From positions 124,001-188,000 of the forward strand of contig JAHDMJ010000013.1 of assembly GCA_018436095.1 (NCBI GenBank): a DNA stretch of 64,000 bases, given 5' to 3'. Below the pieces are notes generated by a model, which made no database searches, was not told where the DNA came from, and saw only the letters and a program-made list of their open reading frames with translations. Origin of the DNA: Clostridia bacterium (lineage in GTDB: Bacteria > Bacillota > Peptococcia > DRI-13 > UBA5745). The translations under genes were made by a program, and so were the position numbers. Numbering within the stretch: the first letter of the stretch is position 1; every line of letters starts with the position of its first letter. Of this stretch, positions 51,749 through 61,772 are shown piece after piece.

Positions 51749-53371
51749 ATGAATCGATTTGCAAGGTTAATCTCGGTGACTCTGTGTGCTTTAATGCTTA
51801 TTAGCTTGGCTGCCTGCGGTTCAACAGATGCAAATACCGGGGGCACCACACCACCTGTCAATGACACTGAGGAAATCGTAGCGTTTGAGGGTCAAGAAAC
51901 ACCTACCCATTCATCAAAAGATTCGTTAATCATGGGCTATACGAGGGAGCCTGACACCATTGCTCCCGGCGGCGATTCAAAAACTAATGCTCAGATGGTA
52001 GTTGCTATACTTCACGACACCATTGTAGGAAAGGATCCGGCTGATCAATCAGTAATCGTGCCCTCGATTTCTGACACATGGGATTTCAGTGAAGACGGCA
52101 CAGAGATTACCTTCCATATTCGTGATGATATTAAGTTTCACGATGGCACAGCCTTAACCGTAGAGGACGTTCTATTTTCGCTGGATTATGCGACAAAGCA
52201 GGGGCTTAATTCCAGCGGCGCCAGTATTCTTAAAAGCTGGGAAGACATAGGGGACAATAAGATCAAGGTTACTCTTGCCTATCCCTACAAGCCAATTCTG
52301 CAAATTCTTGCCACACCTGGTTTCTCGATAATTTCTAAGGCCACCTACGAAAAATCCCAGGCCGAAGGCAAAAACTTTGGTATGATGGAAAATGGCACCG
52401 GTCCCTACAAGCTTATCAGCTGGACAACCGGTGACCGGATGGTCCTTGAGGCCAACAACAGCTGGCATAGAGGAGCTCCCGCAATTAAGAAGGTTGAAAT
52501 CAGGCTTTTATCCGATGAAACTTCCGGCGGCTTGATGATTGAAAATGGTGAGATTGACTTCTTTATTGGGATGAACAGCGCCGACCGTCCCCGTTTCCTC
52601 GCTAACGACAGTCTCGAGGTTATTAATGCTCCTTCAGCCGGTACCTACATTGTAACGATGAACCTTAAAGAAGGCCCCTTTGCTGACAACCTTGCCCTTC
52701 GTGAAGCAGTGGCCTATGCCATCAATCGTCAGGACATGCTTGACGGCGGCATGAACGGCGTCGGCGAAGTTACACCCGGACCGATTACGCCTGGCTATTT
52801 TGGCTTCGTTGAGGGTTTTGAGCCCTATCCCTACGACCCTGAAATGGCTAAAGCAAAGTTGGCGGAGGCTGGTTACCCCAACGGTATTGACGTAAGCTTT
52901 AAGACGGCCTCTGACTCCTGGTATTCCAATCCCGCCCAGATTGTTGTGGAGCAGCTTCGTCAGGTCGGCATAAGGTGTAAGCTTGAAATTATGGAACGGG
53001 CTCCTTACCTTAAAGAGGTTCAGGAAGACATGAACTATGAAATGTGCTACTACATGACATGGGGTGATTTCCCGGATGCAGACCCTGTTATGTGGGGCAA
53101 ATTCCACAGTGAGACCATTGGTAAACAGATGCAGAACTTTGCGGGGGTGGACAACCCGGAGGTTGATGCCCTTCTTCTCAAAGCCCGTACCTCTATCGAT
53201 GACAATGAACGCAAAGCGCTGTATGCCCAGTTGGCGGAAATGAATAAAGAGAATGTTTGGTATCTGATGATTCTTACGACGTACAACAGCATGGTTATCA
53301 ATAAAGACCTTAAAGGTGTTGAGCCGATTCCGGCCGGTTATTACAATCCCGCTTTCTATTATTGGGAATAG
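51749..53371 (+). CDS. dppA: Peptide-binding lipoprotein (SBP family 5), second system
   Basis: A 540-residue family 5 binding protein with a lipoprotein signal (LMLISLAACGS, Cys near residue 23). The family signature is EITFHIRDDIKFHDGTALTV. It heads dppA-B-C-D-F in one direction, with a hairpin before dppB. It differs clearly in sequence from the first DppA, so the solute probably differs. Confidence 0.93.
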   Translation: MNRFARLISVTLCALMLISLAACGSTDANTGGTTPPVNDTEEIVAFEGQETPTHSSKDSLIMGYTREPDTIAPGGDSKTNAQMVVAILHDTIVGKDPADQSVIVPSISDTWDFSEDGTEITFHIRDDIKFHDGTALTVEDVLFSLDYATKQGLNSSGASILKSWEDIGDNKIKVTLAYPYKPILQILATPGFSIISKATYEKSQAEGKNFGMMENGTGPYKLISWTTGDRMVLEANNSWHRGAPAIKKVEIRLLSDETSGGLMIENGEIDFFIGMNSADRPRFLANDSLEVINAPSAGTYIVTMNLKEGPFADNLALREAVAYAINRQDMLDGGMNGVGEVTPGPITPGYFGFVEGFEPYPYDPEMAKAKLAEAGYPNGIDVSFKTASDSWYSNPAQIVVEQLRQVGIRCKLEIMERAPYLKEVQEDMNYEMCYYMTWGDFPDADPVMWGKFHSETIGKQMQNFAGVDNPEVDALLLKARTSIDDNERKALYAQLAEMNKENVWYLMILTTYNSMVINKDLKGVEPIPAGYYNPAFYYWE

Positions 53372-53409
53372 ACCGATAGGGCAAAAGCCGCAAACTTCAA
53401 TAATCTTAG

Positions 53410-53449
53410 CGGGCAGGCAGCAATACTGCCTGCCCGTTTAATCTTTTTT
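53410..53449 (+). terminator. Attenuating terminator between dppA2 and dppB2
   Basis: CGGGCAGGCAG-CAATA-CTGCCTGCCCG is an 11-bp perfect stem, followed after a few bases by a T-run. It should stop most transcripts after dppA and allow partial read-through. Confidence 0.8.
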
Positions 53450-53526
53450 GTCCAGCGAAGGGCGAAAAATTTATAGGAGGGTTAAAGTGTTTTGAGATAA
53501 GGCCGGTATCGAAAGGACGATGGTGC

Positions 53527-54489
53527 ATGACAAAGTTTATTATAAAAAGACTATTGATGTTGATTCCTGTATTATTGGGCATATCCTTTATCCTTTTTTC
53601 TATAATGAACCTTACACCCGGCGACGCCGCCACATTGCTTCTTGGCGATAGCTCAAAGCCTGAGGCTGTAGAAATGCTTAGGGAAGAGCTGGGCTTAAAC
53701 GGAGGCTTTTTTGAACGCTATTTCAATTATATAGGAAATATTCTTCTTCGCGGTGATTTCGGGATATCCTACCGGACAAAAAATCCAGTGTTTACCGAAG
53801 TGTTTACACGATTTCATTATACTCTAAGGCTGGCATTTGCGGCTATTGCCATTTCATCTATCCTTGGAGTGCTCCTGGGTATTTTGTCAGCGATTAAGCA
53901 ATATACCGCTCCGGATAATATCATCACTGCTATTACACTGGGACTAACGTCTATGCCGGATTTTTGGCTGGGCCTAATGCTGATTATTTTATTCGCCGTT
54001 AAGTTAAGAATTCTCCCTATATCGGGGGCAACCTCATGGAAACATTTTATCTTGCCGGGCTTTACGGCAGCGGCAAACTATTTGGCAAATACCATACGCA
54101 TGTCACGGTCATCTATGCTGGAAGTATCGAGAATGGACTATATTCGTACGGCAAGAGCAAAGGGTGTCCCGGAAAAAGACGTCATATTTAAGCATACCTT
54201 CAAAAACGCTCTTATGCCCATCGTAACTCTTGTCGGCGTAAATATGGGCTGGCAGCTTGGCGGTACAATCATCATTGAGCAAATCTTCGGTATTCCGGGA
54301 ATAGGCTCATTGATGATCCAATCCATAAGGCTCAAGGATGTGCCGGTTGTAATTGGCTGTGTGATGTTTGTCGCCTTATTATCATCACTTATTAATCTTG
54401 CCACAGATATAATCTATATGTATATTGACCCTCGTCTTAGAGCGCAATTTGCTAAGGTTAAGAAGAAGGCGGTGACGGCAAATGATTAG
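53527..54489 (+). CDS. dppB: Peptide ABC transporter permease (DppB), second system
   Basis: A 320-residue permease with MNLTPGDAATLLLGDSS, the EAA loop DYIRTARAKGVPEKDVIFKH and IIEQIFGIPGIGSLM. Six helices. It overlaps dppC by 8 bp. Confidence 0.93.
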   Translation: MTKFIIKRLLMLIPVLLGISFILFSIMNLTPGDAATLLLGDSSKPEAVEMLREELGLNGGFFERYFNYIGNILLRGDFGISYRTKNPVFTEVFTRFHYTLRLAFAAIAISSILGVLLGILSAIKQYTAPDNIITAITLGLTSMPDFWLGLMLIILFAVKLRILPISGATSWKHFILPGFTAAANYLANTIRMSRSSMLEVSRMDYIRTARAKGVPEKDVIFKHTFKNALMPIVTLVGVNMGWQLGGTIIIEQIFGIPGIGSLMIQSIRLKDVPVVIGCVMFVALLSSLINLATDIIYMYIDPRLRAQFAKVKKKAVTAND

Positions 54490-55384
54490 GATCAATGCTA
54501 ATATAGATAAAAAATCCGGCGGGATAATAAAAAGAAGAAGCCAATTGGCGTCAATATGGTTTAGGTTCCGCAAAAATAAAATGGCTTTTCTGGGATTAAT
54601 CATGTTTTTAATACTGGTGGTAATTGCCTTTGCGGCGCCGCTGGTTCTTGATTATGAACGGGATATCATCAGCCAGAATATCTCCCAACGGTTTCTCGGC
54701 CCCAGCAGCCAGCATATTTTTGGCACAGACCAATTTGGACGGGATATCTTTAAGCGGATACTTTGGGGTTCCAGGCTGTCTATGTTTGTCGGCCTTGGTG
54801 TTGTCGGCATTTCTCTTGGCGGCGGCACCATTATCGGTTCTCTCTCCGGGTATTATGAAGGCAGTGTATTGGATAACGTGTTAATGCGTTTTTGCGATAT
54901 GTTTCTTGCTATACCGGGAACGCTTCTGGCTATCGCCCTGGTTTCCGGCTTTGGCAACAGTATTCCTAATCTTATGCTTGCTCTCGGCATAAGTACGATG
55001 CCAAAGATGTCCCGCATTGTAAGAGCGTCGGTCCTTTCCATAAAAAACCAAGAATTTGTAGAAGCGGCCATAAGCTGCGGCACCAGCGATTTCAGGATTA
55101 TGTTCAGGCATATTATTCCTAATGCGGTAGGGCCCATGATCGTTGAAGGCACTTTATCTGTGGCACGAAGCATTATTTCTATTGCTTCAATGAGCTTTAT
55201 TGGTCTTGGGGTACAGCCGCCCAATCCAGAATGGGGAGCAATGCTTTCGGAAGCAAAGGCACAGATGATCAACTATCCCTATCTTGTATATGCACCGGGT
55301 ATTGCCATCGTTCTTACTGTTATGTCACTAACCCTTATCGGAGACGGGCTGAGAGACGCCTTGGATCCCAAGATGAAGAATTAG
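54482..55384 (+). CDS. dppC: Peptide ABC transporter permease (DppC), second system
   Basis: A 300-residue permease with FGTDQFGRDIFKRILWGSRL, the EAA loop EAAISCGTSDFRIMFRHIIP and SFIGLGVQPPNPEWGAML. It is the partner of DppB. Confidence 0.93.
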   Translation: MIRINANIDKKSGGIIKRRSQLASIWFRFRKNKMAFLGLIMFLILVVIAFAAPLVLDYERDIISQNISQRFLGPSSQHIFGTDQFGRDIFKRILWGSRLSMFVGLGVVGISLGGGTIIGSLSGYYEGSVLDNVLMRFCDMFLAIPGTLLAIALVSGFGNSIPNLMLALGISTMPKMSRIVRASVLSIKNQEFVEAAISCGTSDFRIMFRHIIPNAVGPMIVEGTLSVARSIISIASMSFIGLGVQPPNPEWGAMLSEAKAQMINYPYLVYAPGIAIVLTVMSLTLIGDGLRDALDPKMKN

Positions 55385-55404
55385 TGAGGAAGGGAAGAAG
55401 AGCT

Positions 55405-56397
55405 GTGAAAAATGAAAAACTCTTAGAGATAAAAGATTTATATGCGCAGTACAATACAGATGAAGATATCGTATATGCGGTAAATGATCTTTCCCTTTCC
55501 TTAGATAGGGGCAGGACCTTGGGGCTGGTTGGTGAAACCGGCGCAGGTAAAACAACAACCTGTTTGAGTATACTGAGACTTCTGCCGGAGAGAATCGGGG
55601 AGATTTCAAAAGGTGAGATTATTTTTGACGGTATGGATATTCTGTCACTGTCTGAAGATGAGATGAGAAAAATCCGCGGCAAGGATATTGCAATGATCTT
55701 CCAGGACCCCTTATCAAGCCTTAATCCTGTATATACCATAGGCATGCAGATCGGAGAGGTTCTCAAATATCACGGAATTTATAAGGATGACCAAGCAATT
55801 GAGAATAGAGTTGAAGAAATGCTTGATCTGGTAGGCCTTCCTAAGGAAAGAAAAAATGACTACCCCCACCAGTTTTCCGGGGGAATGAAGCAAAGGGTTG
55901 TAATTGCCATGGCTCTTGCCTGCGAGCCTAAGCTTTTGCTGGCGGACGAACCCACAACAGCCCTTGATGTTACCATTCAGGCCCAGGTGTTGAAGCTGAT
56001 GAATGAGCTTAAAGAGCGCCTGCAAACCGCCATGATTCTTGTCACCCATGATCTGGGCATTGTGGCCGAAATCTGTGATGATGTGGCGGTAATGTATGCC
56101 GGCTCAATCATTGAAAAGGGAAGGATTGAGGATATTTTTGAAGGGCAGGTCCATCATCCCTATACAGTTGGCCTTTTTGCCTCAATACCCAACCTTAAGG
56201 TTAAAACCCGCCGTCTTAGCCCTATTGATGGTCTGATGCCCGATCCGGCTGATTTGCCAAAGGGATGTACATTTAATCCCCGTTGTCCCCACCGCATGGA
56301 GGTTTGTAAAACTGAGGAGCCTCCCTGTGTGATGATTGGTGAGGAGCATATGGTAAAATGTCATCTGTTTGCGTCAAAAGAGGGGGGAAGGCCATGA
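55405..56397 (+). CDS. dppD: Peptide ABC transporter ATPase (DppD), second system
   Basis: A 330-residue ATPase starting at GTG 55405 ([16 protein letters not shown]) with AAGGGAAGAAG upstream. Walker [10 protein letters not shown], signature [15 protein letters not shown], Walker [13 protein letters not shown], and a Cys-bearing C-terminus ([14 protein letters not shown]). Confidence 0.92.
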   Translation: MKNEKLLEIKDLYAQYNTDEDIVYAVNDLSLSLDRGRTLGLVGETGAGKTTTCLSILRLLPERIGEISKGEIIFDGMDILSLSEDEMRKIRGKDIAMIFQDPLSSLNPVYTIGMQIGEVLKYHGIYKDDQAIENRVEEMLDLVGLPKERKNDYPHQFSGGMKQRVVIAMALACEPKLLLADEPTTALDVTIQAQVLKLMNELKERLQTAMILVTHDLGIVAEICDDVAVMYAGSIIEKGRIEDIFEGQVHHPYTVGLFASIPNLKVKTRRLSPIDGLMPDPADLPKGCTFNPRCPHRMEVCKTEEPPCVMIGEEHMVKCHLFASKEGGRP

Positions 56398-57341
56398 AAG
56401 ACTTAATTTATACAGAGGGTTTAAAAAAGTATTTTAAGACGCCGGCTGGCTTGCTGCACGCAGTTGATGACATCAACCTTAGAATCCCGGCAGGACAGAC
56501 CCTTGGCGTCGTAGGGGAATCCGGCTGCGGAAAATCCACTCTGGGGAGAACGATGATTCGCCTGATCGATTCCACTGAAGGCAAGGTTTTCTTTGACGGC
56601 GAGGATATTAATACATTTGATAAGAAGCAGCTTAAGCATTTTCGTAAAAACGCCCAGATGATTTTTCAGGACCCCTATTCATCCATAAACCCCCGTATGT
56701 CAGTATCTCAGATTATAGCGGAGCCCATGAAAGTATGTAAAACGGAAGCGAACAAAAAGGCCAGAGATGATAAAGTAAAGGAAATAATGAACACCGTTGG
56801 TCTAGCCCTTCGCTTTTATAATGCTTATCCCCATGAGTTAGACGGCGGAAGAAGACAGAGAATCGGCGTGGCAAGAGCCTTGGCCCTTGATCCAAGATTT
56901 GTAGTATGTGATGAACCTGTTTCTGCCCTTGACGTCTCCATCCAAGCCCAGATTCTCAATCTGCTGATGGATTTGCAGGAAACGAATAACTTGTCCTATA
57001 TGTTTATTACCCACGATCTTAGTGTTGTAAAGCATATTAGTCACAGCATCATGGTTATGTATCTGGGCGAGTGCATAGAGCAGGCGGATACCGATGAATT
57101 ATACGAGAATCCCTTGCATCCCTATACAAGGGCTTTGCTTAGCGCTATTCCTATTCCTGAGCTTAGGCGCGAAAAAAGAGCGGAGGTCATTCGGGGCGAG
57201 GTAAAAAGTCCGGTTAATCCCGCTCCCGGCTGCCGCTTTGCTCCCCGTTGCCCCCACGCAAAACCTGAATGTGTCGGTGAAAAAATCAATGAGGTACAGA
57301 TTACTCCGACTCATAAGGTGGCTTGCGTATTGTATTATTAG
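56394..57341 (+). CDS. dppF: Peptide ABC transporter ATPase (DppF), second system
   Basis: A 315-residue ATPase starting at ATG 56394, which overlaps the dppD stop (ATGA). Walker A GESGCGKST, signature LDGGRRQRIGVARAL, Walker B FVVCDEPVSALD, and end block CRFAPRCPHAKPEC. Confidence 0.92.
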   Translation: MKDLIYTEGLKKYFKTPAGLLHAVDDINLRIPAGQTLGVVGESGCGKSTLGRTMIRLIDSTEGKVFFDGEDINTFDKKQLKHFRKNAQMIFQDPYSSINPRMSVSQIIAEPMKVCKTEANKKARDDKVKEIMNTVGLALRFYNAYPHELDGGRRQRIGVARALALDPRFVVCDEPVSALDVSIQAQILNLLMDLQETNNLSYMFITHDLSVVKHISHSIMVMYLGECIEQADTDELYENPLHPYTRALLSAIPIPELRREKRAEVIRGEVKSPVNPAPGCRFAPRCPHAKPECVGEKINEVQITPTHKVACVLYY

Positions 57342-57412
57342 AGCAGATAGATTGTGATTAAATAGTTGTGCTAATGATGGCATGACTATTTTTCATAAAG
57401 GAGAGGCTGTAA

Positions 57413-58669
57413 ATGAAAGCGATAAAGGTAAAAAAGCTGTATAGCGGTCAAATTGGTTCAGCCCTGGATAATGCCGTAGCTGTAATTGACGGGGAGAAAA
57501 TAAGGGACGTATTGACTGATGAAGAGTTTAAGAAAACCGATAGATACAGCCAGGCTGACCTTATGGATTATTCCGACTATTATATGATGCCGGGATTGAT
57601 CGATTGCCATGTCCATCTTATGTTTCCGGGAAACGATTCCTGGGGCAATGTTTTTGGAGAATACATCGTAAGGGATTGGACAGAGGGCGAAATAAATATC
57701 ATGGCCTTCAGAAATGCCATGACGGCCCTTTCCCAGGGGGTCACCACTTTAAGGGATTGCGGAACCTTAAACTATGCGTCAATCAATGTAAAGCAGGCCA
57801 TTAAAAATCAGCATATTACAGGGCCTGATATTTTAAGCTGCGGAGCTCCTCTTACCTGTACCGGCGGCCACTGCCACTACGCAGGCGGAGAAGCTGACGG
57901 TCCCTGGGAAATTAGAAAGAAAATTCGGGAACAGCAAAAAGCCGGCGCCGACTTTGTTAAGGTTATGGGGACCTACGGCGGTACCATTGGCGTTACCAAA
58001 ACGGCTACTTTTAGCGATGAGGAATTACAAGCAGCCATTGATGAAGCCCATTTAAGAGGCATGAAAATTGCCGTACACAGTTGTACCTTTGAAATGACGG
58101 AAAAGCTTTCCCGGCTGGCTGTGGACACCATTGAGCATACCGTACTTTGCAGCGCCGATTGCTCAAAAAATAATTTGGATATAGAGCTTGTTCAGAGAAT
58201 TATTGATCATAATATATATGTAGACCATACGATTTGCTGTGTCAAAGGCGCTATTGCAATGTTCGGCCAGCTTGTTAAGGCGGGGGTTGCCACAGCAGAG
58301 GAAGAGGCCAGCTACTATTCTAATTTAAATTATGACCGGCTTACCGTAGAAAGCTTCAAGTTTCAAGCCGGCAAGGGAGTGCCCTATATAATCGGCACCG
58401 ATGCGGGATGGAGAGCGGCGGATTTTAAGGCCAGCTACTATGAAAACTTATACGTTATGGAAAGAAACGGCGCTGATTCTATGGAACTGATCCATGCTTC
58501 AACACTAAGGGGGGCAAAGGCTCTGGGCATTGATGAACATGTGGGATCTGTGGAAAAGGGCAAACAGGCTGATCTGCTGCTGTTAAAAAAAGACCCTGCC
58601 GCTGATATCGCAGAGGCCATAAAGAATCCTGAGATCGTCATAAAAAAAGGCGAAATGGTCAACAGATAG
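57413..58669 (+). CDS. Metal-dependent amidohydrolase (prolidase/imidazolonepropionase-like)
   Basis: A 418-residue amidohydrolase-superfamily protein. MPGLIDCHVHLMFPG gives metal ligands His66 and His68; ADFVKVMGTYGG holds the likely carboxylated Lys. AVHSCTFEM, DTIEHTVLC and GTDAGWRA supply the remaining His/Asp ligands. Related enzymes cleave Xaa-Pro/Xaa-Arg dipeptides or cyclic amides. Directly downstream of dppF with AAAGGAGAGG, it probably acts on the imported solute in the cytoplasm. Confidence 0.85.
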   Translation: MKAIKVKKLYSGQIGSALDNAVAVIDGEKIRDVLTDEEFKKTDRYSQADLMDYSDYYMMPGLIDCHVHLMFPGNDSWGNVFGEYIVRDWTEGEINIMAFRNAMTALSQGVTTLRDCGTLNYASINVKQAIKNQHITGPDILSCGAPLTCTGGHCHYAGGEADGPWEIRKKIREQQKAGADFVKVMGTYGGTIGVTKTATFSDEELQAAIDEAHLRGMKIAVHSCTFEMTEKLSRLAVDTIEHTVLCSADCSKNNLDIELVQRIIDHNIYVDHTICCVKGAIAMFGQLVKAGVATAEEEASYYSNLNYDRLTVESFKFQAGKGVPYIIGTDAGWRAADFKASYYENLYVMERNGADSMELIHASTLRGAKALGIDEHVGSVEKGKQADLLLLKKDPAADIAEAIKNPEIVIKKGEMVNR

Positions 58670-58692
58670 ATTAAGCTTTGGGCATACAAAAA

Positions 58693-58717
58693 ACAGGGCA
58701 GAAACAATCTGCCCTGT
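58693..58717. terminator. Bidirectional terminator
   Basis: ACAGGGCAGA-AACAA-TCTGCCCTGT, a 10-bp perfect stem between convergent genes, with an A-run on the left serving the reverse strand. Confidence 0.8.
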
Positions 58718-58737
58718 AAAGTATGGATTAGCCCCTG

Positions 58738-59781
58738 TTAAACCTCAGCGTATCTGATTTCGCAGATATCCGAAGCCTTATACGTCTTTGCCCCAGGCAT
58801 ACCGGGAATGATTTCGTCAGCCTTAGCGATGATTTCGTCACGGCTTAAGATCTCTGCGGGGGCTTCCAGCTTCTCTCTTGTTATGCCAACGCTTTCAAGC
58901 TCAACCCAGGCTCTTGGCGCAATATTGTCCAGGGCAATGGGCTTGCCGTAGGCTTTGGCAAGGGCAAGTACCGCAGGAGAGCAGCCGATGTCTTTGCCGG
59001 GAACAAGATCAATATCAAGGGCGCGAAGGGTGTATTCCGCAAGCACCGGCTTGGGAGCGCAGATAGCGGGGTAATCGCTCTTAACTGTTTTGGCGAATTC
59101 GCCGGAGTTATGAGCCGTCATACCTGCCTTATAGGAGCCCAGGTTGACTCCGCCAAAAATTCTGCCGTGGCGTTCGCTTACGACCATACCGATCCCCACG
59201 GAGACCTCAGGTCCGGCGACACCGATTATAACCTCACCGTCATTCATGATTTGATACATGCCAAAGTAAGGTGCAAGTATCTCTGTCATTTCAACCATGT
59301 TCATCACTTCAGAGCCGCAGTTGTTGTTGGCAATCCGGCCGGACATTGTCATGTTTTCATTGTTAGCGCCCCTGTTGCCCCTGTCCTCTTTGCTGGGACC
59401 CCGGTGAAGGGTTTTACCCTTGTAAGGCTCGGTGAGCCATAACCTCATGTGGGGTTCTTCCTCGATCATTTTATCGGAATAGGGCAGAGGACTGATATTC
59501 AGGTATCCATAGGAGGGGTTGATCAGGCCGTGATCAACGGAAGCCACGCCGATAACAGCTCCCGGCGCCACAATACCGTCACTTGTCACCGTAACAGCGT
59601 CTTCCATATCCATAATATCAATGGCGGCGCAATCATCACCAAGGTCTTTGCCCACAGCAAAGCATGCCTCAAGGTGTGTAAGCCCCGCAGCTTCAATATC
59701 TTTTTTTTCGATAAAAACCCAGTTTAACGGTACTATCCCATCAGCAGCTCCCTGTGGTACAATACGATATTTCAGCTTCAC
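58738..59781 (-). CDS. Unrecognised 347-residue protein
   Basis: I do not recognise a family. A soluble protein without signal peptide. Notable segments are PSYGYLNISPLPYSD, IANNNCGSEVMNMVEMTEIL (with one Cys), IGVAGPEVSVGIGMVVSE and GGVNLGSYKAGMTAHNSGEF, suggesting an alpha/beta enzyme with Gly-rich loops. The start is GTG 59781 with AGGAGG. It follows the 125-residue gene by 17 bp; the pair converges on the dpp2/amidohydrolase operon and is divergent from PucR, suggesting a role in using the same nitrogenous substrate. Confidence 0.65.
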   Translation of the reverse strand: MKLKYRIVPQGAADGIVPLNWVFIEKKDIEAAGLTHLEACFAVGKDLGDDCAAIDIMDMEDAVTVTSDGIVAPGAVIGVASVDHGLINPSYGYLNISPLPYSDKMIEEEPHMRLWLTEPYKGKTLHRGPSKEDRGNRGANNENMTMSGRIANNNCGSEVMNMVEMTEILAPYFGMYQIMNDGEVIIGVAGPEVSVGIGMVVSERHGRIFGGVNLGSYKAGMTAHNSGEFAKTVKSDYPAICAPKPVLAEYTLRALDIDLVPGKDIGCSPAVLALAKAYGKPIALDNIAPRAWVELESVGITREKLEAPAEILSRDEIIAKADEIIPGMPGAKTYKASDICEIRYAEV

Positions 59782-59798
59782 GTTATTTCCTCCTGCTA

Positions 59799-60176
59799 TT
59801 ATTTTTTCATATTACTGCGGCGGTCTATAATTTCTTTGACGCCAAAAAGATGAGTTTCAACTGTAGGAGCTGACAGCATCATGTTTTCAAGAATGACCTT
59901 TTTGCAGGTGCCGTCCTCCTGAATCCCTTTAATGACAACTGTATATAAGGTTTCCGGGTTGTCAGGTGTAAGTACAATTTCAACCTTTTTAACATCCTCG
60001 TCTTCAGTAATGTCCATTATTTCATCTTCGACCCGGCCAACCCTCAGTGAAGCAAGCTTCGCCGTCTTAACATTCTCCAGGCCGCTGATGGAAAATTCTG
60101 TTTCCGGGTTACGCTTTTTTGCGGCTGCCTCTGCTTTTGAGTAGAAATCCGGTAGTCTTGTGTGCATTAGCTTCAT
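59799..60176 (-). CDS. Unrecognised 125-residue protein
   Basis: No family recognised. Small, charged and soluble. The centre alternates strands and helices (FSISGLENVKTAKLASLRVG, then EIVLTPDNPETLYTVVIKG). AAAGGAG precedes the ATG. It forms a two-gene unit with the 347-residue gene, so the two may be subunits of one enzyme. There is a faint similarity of layout (ISGLE start, then VEI-DNPE) to the 119-residue protein at 31695, not enough to claim homology. Confidence 0.6.
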   Translation of the reverse strand: MKLMHTRLPDFYSKAEAAAKKRNPETEFSISGLENVKTAKLASLRVGRVEDEIMDITEDEDVKKVEIVLTPDNPETLYTVVIKGIQEDGTCKKVILENMMLSAPTVETHLFGVKEIIDRRSNMKK

Positions 60177-60240
60177 ATATAACGATACTCCTTTCGCATA
60201 TTTAACGATAGCTATATACTGACATTATAGAATGATGGAA

Positions 60241-60259
60241 TGTTCTTTTAAATAGAGAT
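60241..60259. promoter_or_regulatory. Degenerate TGTTCT-type palindrome
   Basis: TGTTCTTTTAAATAGAGAT keeps 10 of the 12 arm positions of the sites at 49259 and 61773. It lies between the divergent unknown pair and pucR. Confidence 0.35.
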
Positions 60260-60333
60260 ATGTCGCACAATTTTTGTTTGAATGCACATTTACCTATTAG
60301 CATGAGCCTAAGGATTAAAGGGGGGTGCAATAA

Positions 60334-61524
60334 ATGCCTTTAAGCGTAAAAAAATTAATGAGTCTTCTATCTCCGGCCTACAACATAAGGCTGGTAGCCG
60401 GAGCAGGCGGAATTGAGCAGACAAATATAGAATGGGTCTCAATTGTAGAAGATTATGATACGGAGAGATTCGGGAGACAGGGGCGTTTGGTGATAACCTC
60501 GGGGATGAAATATGTTAACGACGATATTGAAGGCGTTTTAACAGGATTGATTAACGGCCTGATTAAAGCGAAGGGCAAGGCTCTTATTATCAATACGGGG
60601 AAATATATAAAAGAAATACCCGGGAGCATTATTGACTACTGCGATCAAAAGAATCTGCCCTTATATACCATGTCCAGTGACTTTTATATGAATGATGTGG
60701 TAAAAGACATAGCGGAGCTAATTATTCGTGATGAAGAAAAATTTACCAACCTGGGCAATTATATGAGAAGCATCCTCTTTGATACAGAGAACTTATCGTC
60801 AAATATAAAAAAACTTGCTTTGTACAACTTATCAATCGATGATTTTTTCTGCCCTATGATTTTCAGCATAAAGAACGAGGACTATAAAGAAAATATAAAT
60901 ATAGTGATCAATAGGATCAATATGCTATGCAGAGAGTTTATGGAGCATCAATCGGCATATTTTAAATACGTGTGCTTTCAGTATGAAAATATGGTTATCG
61001 TTATTGTTATTTATAAGTACGAGGATACCTGTAATAAATATATTCAGCATATTCAATACAATATGCTGGACATGCTTTCAGGCAATAAAATGTACATTTA
61101 TATAGGTCATATGCAGGACAACATACATAGAATTTCCGATAATTTCAAACAGTTGCTGATGATAAAAAATGCCATAAAGCCTGAGAAACCGCTTATCATC
61201 TATGATCAGCTTATTTTCCAAAGATTGCTGACCAATGTATCAGACCCACAGTTTCTTACCGATTTATATAACAATAGCCTGGGTAAGCTTAAAAAATATG
61301 ATAAGGAAGCTCATACGGAGCTTGCCGCCTGCATAGCTGCCTACTTAGAGTGCGGAGCAAACATAAAAGAAACCTCAAACAAGCTCTATGTGCATAGAAA
61401 TACCATCAATAATTACTTTAAGAAAATAACCGGCATTACAGGAATCAATCCTCTTACCCTTGAAGGCAAGCTGATCTTTTTTGTAGCCATGAAAACGGAG
61501 GCGCTGTTTATAACGCCTCACTAG
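60334..61524 (+). CDS. PucR-family transcriptional regulator
   Basis: A 396-residue protein. The N-terminal PucR domain (about 5-125) opens LSVKKLMSLLSPAYNIRLVAG and has ERFGRQGRLVITSGMK. The C-terminal helix-turn-helix (about 335-390) reads NIKETSNKLYVHRNTINNYF. Family members control purine, amino-acid and other nitrogen catabolism. Its position suggests control of the adjacent unknown pair, the dpp2 operon, or the LarA-like operon. AAAGGGGGG precedes the ATG. Confidence 0.9.
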   Translation: MPLSVKKLMSLLSPAYNIRLVAGAGGIEQTNIEWVSIVEDYDTERFGRQGRLVITSGMKYVNDDIEGVLTGLINGLIKAKGKALIINTGKYIKEIPGSIIDYCDQKNLPLYTMSSDFYMNDVVKDIAELIIRDEEKFTNLGNYMRSILFDTENLSSNIKKLALYNLSIDDFFCPMIFSIKNEDYKENINIVINRINMLCREFMEHQSAYFKYVCFQYENMVIVIVIYKYEDTCNKYIQHIQYNMLDMLSGNKMYIYIGHMQDNIHRISDNFKQLLMIKNAIKPEKPLIIYDQLIFQRLLTNVSDPQFLTDLYNNSLGKLKKYDKEAHTELAACIAAYLECGANIKETSNKLYVHRNTINNYFKKITGITGINPLTLEGKLIFFVAMKTEALFITPH

Positions 61525-61618
61525 AAAATTTTTCCATGGTAGACGTACCAATAAAACCCTGCAGGGATTTGAAAAACAGAAAATCAAAAACTTTTTTCTA
61601 AACAAAAAGACAAAGTGA

Positions 61619-61657
61619 GGACAAAGTGAGTTTTTAAAACACACTTTGTCCTTTTCT
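61619..61657 (+). terminator. Terminator after pucR
   Basis: GGACAAAGTG / CACTTTGTCC, a 10-bp perfect stem with a 13-base loop, is followed by TTTTCT. Confidence 0.8.
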
Positions 61658-61772
61658 GTCTGCATTTTTATATAAAAATTAGAATTAATAGAGAATTTTA
61701 AAGAATTTTTTTGAAATAAAATGTGGACAAAGCAAGGGAACGTGAATATACATTACTATGGAAATAGACTAA

